This document shows positions 55,717-64,000 of a stretch of DNA of 64,000 bases, in pieces. The DNA is from Nemania diffusa (taxonomy: Eukaryota; Ascomycota; Sordariomycetes; Xylariales; Xylariaceae). The stretch covers positions 2,418,001 through 2,482,000 of the forward strand of contig JBBPUQ010000009.1 of NCBI GenBank assembly GCA_038501195.1. The letters run 5' to 3'. The translations under genes and the position numbers were made by a program. The notes beneath the pieces are model-generated. The model had not been told where the DNA came from. It did not search any database and was given only the letters and a program-made list of their open reading frames with translations. Each line of letters opens with the position of its first letter. Within the stretch, counting starts at the first letter, position 1.

Positions 55717-57214
55717 TCAAGCTGTCCCGCCCATTTCCTCATCCTGCCATTCTGCCTCGATGATCCAGCGAATAGCACCTTCCGGGTGGTAAGCCCCCAC
55801 GTAGTGAAAACGGTGATCGGCCCTGCGGAACAACTCTGGCCATTCATGCAGCTCTCGCTGCTGCGCGTTCAACAGCTGCTGCATACCAACATCGAGGTTT
55901 CTGGGAATCGAAATTTCGGTCAGAGTCACTTTCCACATCGCAGCGTCACATCGAGTACCCACATTGCTCTCATAGCATCCGCGGTGTCTAGTTTCTCGAG
56001 CCCAGGGAGGACGCGTTCGTGAATGATGATCCTGGCGCCAGTCTTCAATGTAGGCACCAAATTCTGCAATATCTTGATGCAGTACTTATCCGGCCAATTG
56101 TGAAAGATGGACCGGAAGAAGTATACATCCGCCTCAACGGGCTGCGGTTTAAAGAAGTCACTGGAAAACTAGTTAGGCGAACGACAGAGAAAGCCTAATC
56201 GCGTACTCACTGTGCCATGAATGTCACCCTATCCTTCAAGTCTCCTGGTAGACGTGATTCCCCTTCAGCAACTGGGCCTGGTAAATCTTGGACTATGCAT
56301 TGAATGTCTTGAAAGCGCCTGGCTATGCCGATGGCCACGGCACCATGAGACCCGCCAACGTCCACCATTTTTCTCTTCTTCGCCCAGTCGTAGTTATCGA
56401 GAATCTCATCAGCCGCAGCAACAGGCTCAGGCTTCGAGAAGTACCGCGCGAACCGCTCGCCACGATCTGGATGGTCGGCGAAGAAGTCATACATGCTCTT
56501 GGTGGTGTGATTGGCGACGGTGAATCCCTGAAAAAGCGATTGAGACGGGGATCTCCAACTGGACTCAAAGCAAAAGGAACTTACAGTCTCGTTGCACTCT
56601 TCCGAGTTGGGCCATTGTTCCATGGCGTCTGCCATATGAACACCGGCTGGCCAGAACTCATCAAGTTCGACAACCAGAGAGTTCCTTGCTGCCGGATCTT
56701 GGGCAAGTATAGCTGTCAAAGCCGAGTGAGTGATGACTCCTGGCTCATTCTCACAGAAGAAACGGTGATTAATAATGCCGTGTCGAACAAGACGACGGAC
56801 AGTTCTCTCATCTAAGCCTGATAATTCGGACATTTTCTTGAAGTTAGTGCTGCTATCAACGTCGAATGATTGATCCAGCTTAAAGCGAAGGATTGCCTTC
56901 ACACTAACATAATCAGTCCACTGTATCAGATTAGCACTAATTTATTCAGTCCATCAGCTGAATGGGTGGTTGACCTGGAATTTGAGAAGACTGCGTGGGC
57001 CAGTGAGCAAGTCCTTTAGCTCCGAGCAAGCTGATATAACTGAGGCCCTTGCAGCCTGGATATTGGCAGCATCGCTCGGAATCCCTGGGGAGTCGAGAGC
57101 ATCGAGCGAGAACGACGGAGTGCGAAAGCCACGGTCATTTAGATAGTCGTTGATCGCTTCTGTATTACTTGCAATCAATGACGCAAGCTGGACAATTCTT
57201 GCCGTAGACTCCAT
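55717..57214 (-). CDS. SAM-dependent O-methyltransferase (five exons)
   Basis: Exons 57214-56975, 56920-56585, 56527-56211, 56160-55963 and 55900-55717 give 424 residues with every join in frame. It belongs to the fungal small-molecule O-methyltransferase type (methyltransf_2, like sterigmatocystin or hydroxyindole methyltransferases). Seen: an N-terminal dimerisation/winged-helix part (FKKMSELSGLDERTVRRLVRHGIINHRFF, then HSALTAIL); SAM motif I KMVDVGGSHGAVAIGIARRF; QDLPGPVAEGE; the join VTFMAHDFFKPQPVEADVYF; FHNWPDKYCIKIL, where the His is the usual catalytic base; and ARIIIHERVLP. The last intron (62 bases, GTGGGT donor) is the least certain; it turns MRAM into MRAINLDVGMQQLLN, which fits the family. 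No polyketide or other biosynthetic gene is nearby, so the substrate is unknown. Confidence 0.87.
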
Positions 57215-58334
57215 GATATCAAGTTAAAAGAAGCTTTTTGTGTAGGTTTTGTGGTAAGTGCAGTTGCAAGAGGACCTGGGGGCAGGGTATGAAACAGTTG
57301 TCAACGATGCATTAATAGCATATTTTAAATGACAGTATATGTAAGGGGAGGAGAGGACGGTAGGCTATACGTACATATACCGACAAAACTAGGTATTTTG
57401 TTTTCACTTTTCCGGGTTTAAAAGCAAAATTACCCTATTAATATTCCACCTAGGTAACCAAACCAACAAGTTTACAACAATTCTACTACAACAACAACTA
57501 TACAATTGAACATGTTATTTCTATATAGCCCTTCTATTTCTTTACAGCTTAGTACTTAGCTAATATCTTTTACTATTTTGGTTGAATTGCTAGCAACGTT
57601 ATAGTACTGCGAGTGCTAGTTGGTCGGTTTGAAAGACCTGTTGCGACATGCCACAACTTCGTACAACCGTCGTTATTTTTACTGTAGAGTACTTATTTAG
57701 GTATTTAAGGGTCGAAAGAAGCCTAGAATCTATTTCAAGTCTTCAAAATCAATAGGCGCGATAGTTGAATTGTGGTTGTTTTAGTGATCTGGTTGTTTTG
57801 GTGGTCAGCACCAACTTTGGTTGGTGAGTCCTGGCGAATCCCAATAAAGTGGGGTGTGGCATGAGTAAAACTTATCTCAGAGGTACTAATCCGTACTGCG
57901 TATATACAACGCAGCAATGCAGGAACTGGCATGATACTAAACGTCCAGCCCGTCACTCACGACGTCTAAGACTATTCCCCAAGCTCCCGGCGTGTGCCAA
58001 TTCTAGCTTAGACTTGCACACATTCACAGACCGCATTTTGCCAACGGCGTTTTTACAGAGCCCGCAAATTACCTAGCTAGAGAGGGGTTCTGACGATCCG
58101 ACGGCTTTGGGCTCGACGAGGTTCTGCGTGCACCGACACCGGATTGCATACTAGACGACGGGCAATTTATTTATCGAGCCACGGGTTCACACGGATAATC
58201 GACTGCCGCCTCAATTTGCTGCCGGATCAATCGATAGACCAACCAACCGACCGGCTGACCGGCTGACCGACCGACCGACCGATCGAGAATCGACTCCTGT
58301 TACTCTATTAGACCCGGTCCAGCTCAGCCAGCTC
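57215..58334. other. 1.1-kb divergent intergenic region
   Basis: Between the methyltransferase start (minus) and CMC1 (plus). AT-rich near 57400-57600; a CCGACC/GGCTGACC microsatellite at 58233-58284. Short frames only. Confidence 0.5.
58233..58284 (+). repeat. (GACC)n-like microsatellite
   Basis: Imperfect tetranucleotide runs CCAACCAACCGACC, GGCTGACC twice and GACC repeated, 50 bases before the CMC1 start. It probably lies in the 5' leader. Confidence 0.7.
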
Positions 58335-59112
58335 ATGGCCGCCGCCGCTGCTGCAGCGCAAGCGACACCCATCACGATGGCGCCCGCAGGAGGAGAGGTA
58401 GACGGGGGTAGGAGGAGTGACGGCAAAGCTCAGGACGAAGAGCGCCCGTCGATGCCGTCCCGGAATCCACTGCCGCTGTCGGCGAGCCAGGAGGCGCAGG
58501 TGCGCGAAGTGTTCAATGCTCGCGTGAGGGACCTTTGTGCGGACGATATCAAGGGTTGGTTTTGCTCTTCTGCCTCGACTGTCTATACACATACACACAC
58601 CGCCTCCTCCTTTTCTCTGCCTCACTTGCGCCCAGTGTCCTGAACTCTTGAACCCCGCACTCCCTCTCACCATCATTCCCCAAAGAAAGAAAGAACCCAA
58701 TCGCATCCACAACAAGCAATACACTAACAACGGCGTTCTCCCCCCAGCCTTCGCCGACTGCGCGCGCAACCGCACCTTCAGCATCCCGTTCGCGTGCCGG
58801 GCGCTCTCGCACGCGATGAACAGCTGCATGCAGGCGCACTCGACGCCGGCGGAGCACGACCGCGCGCGCGAGGAGTGGTTCGCGGCGCGCACGACGCGGG
58901 CGCGCGAGCGCGAGCGCAAGGAGCGCCGCAAGCTCGAGCAGGAGCGCTTCCACCGCGAGTGGTGGGGCCTGCCTGAGCGCGACCCCGAGGCCGTGCGCCG
59001 CGAGCTCGAGAAGCTCGAGCGCCCCGAGCGCGTCGGCGGCGCCGTGAGGAGGAGGGAGACTCCTGCTGCTCCTGGGGTAGATGGTGGTGCGAAGGGGGGC
59101 GAGGGGAGGTAG
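58335..59112 (+). CDS. CMC1: mitochondrial twin-CX9C protein Cmc1
   Basis: Exons 58335-58554 and 58748-59112 give 194 residues; the 193-base intron (GTTGGT donor, CCCCAG acceptor) splits the first CX9C motif and splicing restores it. Cmc1 is an intermembrane-space protein needed for cytochrome c oxidase assembly, stabilising Cox1 early on. Seen: C68-X9-C78 (CADDIKAFADC) and C90-X9-C100 (CRALSHAMNSC), the twin motif oxidised by Mia40 into a helical hairpin; ARNRTFSIPFAC between them is a family signature. Beyond this core is an unusually long Arg/Glu-rich C-terminal helix (about 101-175), with very GC-rich codons. The N-terminus is Ala-rich and not a cleavable presequence, as expected for Mia40 substrates. 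The intron contains an ACACAT/ACACAC run. Confidence 0.9.
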
Positions 59113-61193
59113 GGTGGGGTGTGAGATGGGAAATCTAAAATAAGAGAGGGGGGAGAGGAAGAGAGAGAGAGAATATTGTTCGCTCACATGACACGTTGCG
59201 GGGGACGTGGCTGTGTGTGTGTGTATATTCACCATGTGTAAATTACGTGTTTTCTGCCATGTATGCATCTGCGGCCGGCGTTCCTGGTTGCTTTTCTCGC
59301 TCTCCGCCTATAGCGTTGCGAGATGATATAGAAGTTAGAAATCTTGTCACGCTACTCTTTGCTATGAGAGAATTGGGCCTGATGCTCCGACACTCTCTAC
59401 ATAGAACTCCAAGACCCCGGTTGAAGACGTTATAATGTGATGTCGTCGTGCTGCATTCTTCGCTTCTGCATGTAGAAATCTGTTTACTTAATAGTAACTA
59501 AGGCCATCATGCGAAGGCATCACTCATAGCCCAGATCGTCGAGTCTTCTATGTGCTCCTACCTAATAGTCTGATGGTTATTAGGTAGCTTGACTACAGTA
59601 CGATATAATCGGGTTGGTACCACAGACATAACAAACTATACCGCTGCTTATGGGACTATTCTAGGTCGCATCGCCTGTTTACTATGGCGGTCTCATAGGA
59701 ACTTCTCAGATAGCGTACTGAAACTTCTTAAACACATCTTAGCTAAACGCCTATGCGGTATAAACACTTTCTTGTCAGCACTTACATCTCAAAACCGGTA
59801 CTCGAATTAAGACAGTCGAAAAAGGTGACATCACAAGGCGCCTCGGCCTCTAAAATGAGATGTAGTCAGATTAACAGTCGTGTACGTAAACCCATTATTC
59901 AAAGTTCCTATCTTAGCCTGTATGTTCATGATATTTAGAGCTTGCCACCTCATTCAGTGTCTTTCCCATAATGTTTATCCTTATCTCTCTTTCATTCGCA
60001 CTTCGCAACCTTCTCCGTTTCTGCCGTGGCTCATATCTTCTATAGTCTTATAATTAGGCGCGAATATCTCCTTTAAGATACTAACCCGCCATACATGTCT
60101 TTTTATCTCGGGAGACTCACTAGGTACGAGGCCTCAAGCCTACAACCGGCGATTATGCAGCTTCTGAGGGGTAACACATTACCGACCGTCAAGGAACTTG
60201 TATATCAGTGCCTAGTCTAGATTATGCAGGAGGGGTAAGAAGAATTTCGAGTTTCATACCGAGGTAATACACGCATACTCACAGAGGTACAGCCGAGACA
60301 ATCTCTTGCCTTAGAAGCCCTTTAGACGTCACATTCAAAGCTAGGGGGTATAAACCCCGAATAACAGCCTATCTGTATCCCTAGGACTCTAAATTTATAG
60401 GCTCATAGCCTCAGACTACCGGTAGAGTGGGTACGAGGATATGGCGGCGTTAGATGAGCTGGCACCGGCTCTTCCAAGGATAGAGTATAGCGCCCAAATC
60501 CTGGAGGGCGAGATACTAGAGCCAACAGCAACGGTGATGACCTCTTTTTGAAGTCAGAGCAGCACGTTTGCGTGTGCGGGGGCCTCTTGCAACCGAGCAC
60601 AAGGTGTCACACCCCCTCCCGCTCTCCTCTGCTCGTCCCGAGATAGAACAGCATGTTTCGTGGCACTGTGTGCTTGTTGTACCAGGTGTTGTTATATTTA
60701 GGAGTAGTACCGCTAGCCATCAGTCCCTTGTGATACTGCACCCTCTATACAAGACCTATGGAAGTTAATGGATGAAGGAACTAGAGGTTATATTTTAGGA
60801 AAATAAACCAAACACAGAAGCCGCTAACAAGGCTCGTAGTTTATATTCCTCCGTAGGTTTTTATCGTGTACGAATGAGCTGTATTGTTGGAGATGACGAT
60901 GGCGACGCATCATTCGGCGACTGAAGGATGAAAATGGCAACTGCTTGGGCAAATAACAATCTAAGTTTGCCTATTAATGTAACGCACCATCTTGTATGAG
61001 TGTACCTTTTCAAAAGATATATGATTTGGTCACAAACCGGTCTGCCTATAAATTAGCCATGGCCCCCGAGCTGTCCAAACCCTCTTTCACCCTTTAGACT
61101 AAAGCTTCCATCGCGAACAAACGTCAAACAGTTGAATACTGGTTACTGAGAACCCTGGATATCATTAGAATATCTCTCCCAATTAGTGCAATA
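59113..61193. other. 2.1-kb intergenic region
   Basis: Short frames with many stops. The stretch 60100-60770 has a worn-out look and a few Cys-rich translated words, but I could not match it to a transposon or gene. A TATAAA lies at 61047. No gene is called. Confidence 0.45.
61047..61052 (+). promoter_or_regulatory. TATA box of the cysteine-rich gene
   Basis: TATAAA, 142-147 bases upstream of the ATG at 61194, followed by a pyrimidine-rich stretch that could hold the start site. Confidence 0.4.
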
Positions 61194-61994
61194 ATGCGTT
61201 TTTATATTCTCCCGTTCGTCGCGGCAGCTTGGGCTACTGTCGTTCCACGGGTTCGTGCACCATGCCTCGATACCTAAGACTAACTCGGCGAACTAATTTT
61301 CATCTCTTCATAGGGTGGAAGTGCCGTGGCGGACGATCTGAAATTCGAAATCGGAGTTCCTGGCGGCTACTCGGCTGGGGATATCGAATGGAGTGGATTC
61401 GAGGACTTCGACGATGACCAAGTCTTCACGGGCACAATCGAGGTACTTCATAACCCATTCTGATCATTCGACGACTACTCTAATAGTAATATCCAGAGCG
61501 TCATTTCCCAGATGAGACAGATCAAGGGGGCTCATTACACGCCCAGCTTTGTATCTAAGGCGGAGAACCAGGCTTTGGCCGCCAACCACGACGATCATGT
61601 GAGCGTAAGTTGACAGCTGCACCGCTACTAATATAAACAATACACAGTCTCCTAATTTTCCACCTAGACATTCCTGGTCGAGTGCGGCGGTCCCGACGCC
61701 AACCCTAGACGCATCGCCCAAGGCATCGACTACCTGAACCACCTGCCCGATAGCGCCAGGTGCAGCAACAAAGCGTTGCATTGCGGGCGCATCAGCTGCA
61801 GCTGGAACTCTGCCATCTGGCTCTGCAATGAGAGGAGCGACCCCGGCACCGATCACCAGTGCAACATGTTCGGGGGGTATGCCAGTTCCATCCTTAAGTA
61901 TTGTACCATCAACGACAAGAACCCGCGAGTCAGCGGGAAGAATGATGACAACGAACTCATGGTAAGCGTCGTCGTCAAGTGGGACGACTGTTGA
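61194..61994 (+). CDS. small cysteine-rich secreted protein (four exons)
   Basis: Exons 61194-61250, 61314-61442, 61497-61604 and 61668-61994 give 206 residues; introns of 63, 54 and 63 bases with donors GTTCGT, GTACTT and GTAAGT, all in phase 0. The N-terminus MRFYILPFVAAAWATVVPR is a signal peptide without a clear cleavage motif. The mature part has an acidic segment (DIEWSGFEDFDDDQ), then a Cys-rich domain with eight cysteines: FLVECGGPDANPRRIAQGIDYL, then ARCSN, HCGRISCSW, WLCNE, HQCNMF, KYCTI and a final DDC, enough for four disulfides. Size, signal and cysteines fit the broad class of secreted proteins that includes fungal effectors; that role is only a possibility and no named domain is recognised. 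A TATA box precedes it. No toxin motif was identified. Confidence 0.8.
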
Positions 61995-62885
61995 GAGGAA
62001 CTCGAAGTTATGGTGAGAGAGATCAGGCGCTCTTAGCTATCTATGCTGTAGCACTTAGTATTAGTAAGGGACATCATTATGATCAATTAGGACTTATGAC
62101 TTGTCTTGTGATGCGGTTTTATTATCCTATGAGGGCCTAGTACGCACATAGGTTGAATATTATGTCCTCGGCAAACAATTGACATGAGATCCCGAGCGAC
62201 TCGCTAGATTAGAGCGGCAAAGGCTGTAGTGGTCACAAAGGAGGGGTCGTGTCCTTCTCGTATTGGCGGGATAGGCGTTGGATATGTCGTACTTGTGATC
62301 TTGCTCTTCCCGTGCCTCGGTGAACATGTCCTCGCCCATTTAAATGTAAGCCATGTTTGTAGAGCTCAGAGGGATCGCTGCAGGAAGTAAATCACGGTGA
62401 GTGGTGAGGTGGCGAGGCTGTGATGGAATTCCTCAAAGCGGAGTGTAAGGTTTATCTAGCAGGTTGACTTCCAGGGTGCTTGTTCATTTAATGTCGTTAG
62501 GCTTCGGTGCCATACTGAAAGGGTTCTGCACGTATCGCAGGAACGCAATAAGTGAGCCAGGTACGAATATGTAATAAGGTGTATATATCAACTTTCTGAT
62601 ACGGCTCCTCTTGTAAACAGTACTGGAAACCGCACAAAATGCGGCCTGGGTTTTCTTGAACATAGTAACCACCATCTATCGAGGCACCTTGGCGCTAATA
62701 AACATGTATTGTCAAACGCTTACCTTCGTCGTTATCATCAACTGGGTATAACAGCATACTGCATAAGATATTCTCAATTAGAATATCGATCATTTTAACA
62801 GCCAATATATCGGCTAGGTTCAGTAAGATGGGCTGATATCTAACTTCAGCTCATAGAGGAGGTATCAGGCGGCCGCACCAGACAT
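61995..62885. other. 0.9-kb convergent intergenic region
   Basis: Between the 3' ends of the cysteine-rich gene and the F-box-like gene. Short frames only (for example 62484-62675); nothing recognised. Confidence 0.45.
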
Positions 62886-63998
62886 TTATACTTGCCTACC
62901 CTCTATTACGCACCTAAGTGTCGTTGCCATAGTCTGGTATGTAAAGGGCTTGCATTCTAAATCCCTATGAAGGGTCAGTTTTTCGAATGTGCACTGAAGC
63001 CGGAATAGGCGCCGTGAGGGTCTTACGTCAAAAGTAGCACGGATTCTCCGAACTGTACCCTTACCGCATCTCAGAGTCTGGATGGGCAGATCACTTTTAT
63101 TTCCAACCCAATCTAAGTACTCGGATTGCATATGTTGGCCGGTGTAGGGTGAAATTGCTCGAAAGCCACAATCGTCAACAGCGATGTGGAACCCTTCAAG
63201 AGCGGCCTCGACGAGTAGGGGCTCTTCAGCGCCCGGGATAATGTAACCAATCTCGATATCCTCGCCACATTCTGTCTCAAAAGCTAGACCGCATATAAAC
63301 TTCTTCCCGAAGAATTCGACTAGACTGACGTGGATGGCCTCAATATTTAATGGTGGGAGGTCAATTTCTGCCTCAAATACGCGGCGCTTAAGCTCTCCGA
63401 ATAATTCGGGATCGAGGCTCCGGGACGTCTTAACAGAGTTCCATACATCTATAGGGGTGTCTTCTGAACCCTGAAGCGAATTTTGTTTCCCTCTCAATTC
63501 ACTTAATCTAGAGATCTCATCAATAGCCTGCGTCAGGGGCCACACCGTTTGATTCCAGATACGAAGCCGATTTCGCTCGCCAAGACCGACTAGATTATAC
63601 TTGATTCGCTCTTTTGATAATCGGTAAAATTCCCTCCAATCAATACCGACCCTATGAGGGCCGGGCAGAAACCCGTCAAAGAGAACATCTAACTCGCGGC
63701 CAGGCCAGAATCGGCTTTGAAAGAAGTATTGAGAGAGCGGAGTAGCAGCTATAACACGCGAAGCACAGCGGAAGGAGAGCATGTCCTTGGTAGCTACGTA
63801 CGTAAGGACCATCTCTCTTAATTCCGTTGGCAGTTTAGAGAATGGATCAAAGCCTGCAGGCATGGCCGATAAGAGGGTGATAGGTTGGGCCTTTTCATAT
63901 ATTGGGGTTGCACTATCGGTGTTAATAATCCGTATCAGAGCCAGTCTAGTCTTCAGCTCAGGGACATCGAAAGGATCGTAATATGCGCTTGGGATCAT
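62886..63998 (-). CDS. F-box-like protein, probably 5'-partial at window edge
   Basis: 370 residues up to the right edge of the window. Seen: FSKLPTELREMVLTYVATKDMLSFRCASRVIAATPL, an F-box-like helix set at about residues 53-90; then YFFQSRFWPGRELDVLFDGFLPG, a phrase typical of a fungal family of F-box proteins with a C-terminal beta-rich region; SPYTGQHMQSEYLDW; and IRATFDVRPSRRLFRLQCTFEKLTLH near the end. Relatives usually have extra N-terminal sequence, and the frame is still open at the edge. The ATG at 63998 is therefore probably internal. Such proteins are expected to act as SCF substrate adaptors; target unknown. The next exon or start lies beyond the window. Confidence 0.7.
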   Translation of the reverse strand: MIPSAYYDPFDVPELKTRLALIRIINTDSATPIYEKAQPITLLSAMPAGFDPFSKLPTELREMVLTYVATKDMLSFRCASRVIAATPLSQYFFQSRFWPGRELDVLFDGFLPGPHRVGIDWREFYRLSKERIKYNLVGLGERNRLRIWNQTVWPLTQAIDEISRLSELRGKQNSLQGSEDTPIDVWNSVKTSRSLDPELFGELKRRVFEAEIDLPPLNIEAIHVSLVEFFGKKFICGLAFETECGEDIEIGYIIPGAEEPLLVEAALEGFHIAVDDCGFRAISPYTGQHMQSEYLDWVGNKSDLPIQTLRCGKGTVRRIRATFDVRPSRRLFRLQCTFEKLTLHRDLECKPFTYQTMATTLRCVIEGRQV

Positions 63999-64000
63999 GA

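Noticed and set aside
58549..59268. 239-codon minus-strand frame over CMC1
   Set aside because: Antisense shadow of the Arg/Glu-rich second exon and intron of CMC1.
60100..60770. Degenerate LINE-like remnant
   Set aside because: Some Cys-rich translated words recall the end of a LINE, but no RT or RNase H motif could be aligned in any frame.
1..64000. tRNA, rRNA, CRISPR or bacterial-type operons
   Set aside because: No tRNA T-arm or cloverleaf, rRNA segment or spaced-repeat array was recognised by eye; gene structure is eukaryotic.

Overview
The window looks like nuclear DNA of a filamentous ascomycete (Pezizomycotina, probably a Sordariomycete; inference). Short introns (mostly about 50-75 bases) with GT..AG ends and CTAAC/CTGAC-like branch sites, spaced single-gene units on both strands, fungal-type families (betaine-lipid synthase with fungal domain order, DUF1857, F-box and BTB proteins) and a 24-kb block reduced almost entirely to A+T, as left by repeat-induced point mutation (RIP, C:G to T:A), all point that way. 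No tRNA or rRNA gene was recognised.

Layout. 1-2040: a small zinc-ribbon gene (minus) and a 264-bp hAT-like MITE with a target duplication. 2042-27545: an aminoglycoside-phosphotransferase-like (APH) gene on the minus strand split by a 24.4-kb element. The C-terminal half lies at the left edge and the N-terminal half at the right edge. The element has 43-bp terminal inverted repeats and 13-bp subterminal repeats. Collapsing an imperfect 5-bp target duplication joins the two halves in frame. The interior is heavily RIP-mutated, yet old content can still be read. There is a nested Ty3/gypsy retrotransposon (minus, 9168-15878) with two 235-bp LTRs, a gag zinc knuckle, a reverse transcriptase whose active site now reads YVNN, RNase H and the connection domain. 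On the plus strand at the right there is an unidentified fossil frame of about 1,000 codons containing three tandem arrays whose periods are all multiples of three.

28.1-64 kb is ordinary gene-bearing sequence. In order: RNase P/MRP subunit Rpp1/p30 (+), a Ser/Ala/Thr-rich secreted protein (-), a BTB protein (-), betaine-lipid synthase BTA1 (-), an AlaX-type tRNA-Ala editing protein (-), ESCRT-I subunit VPS28 (-), ribosome-biogenesis factor NOC2 (+), a DUF1857 protein (+), a GNAT acetyltransferase (-), a possible small membrane protein (-), an F-box/LRR-like protein (-), a membrane-anchored FN3/coiled-coil protein (+), an O-methyltransferase (-), the mitochondrial twin-CX9C protein CMC1 (+), a cysteine-rich secreted protein (+) and a partial F-box-like protein (-) running off the right end.

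The genes do not form a pathway cluster; they are mostly housekeeping genes plus a few accessory ones. Introns were placed by hand from splice sites and frame. Each spliced model given closes to a whole number of codons. The most notable part is the giant TIR element: what it is, what its large decayed frame encoded, and why about 370 bases at its right end escaped mutation while the left end did not.
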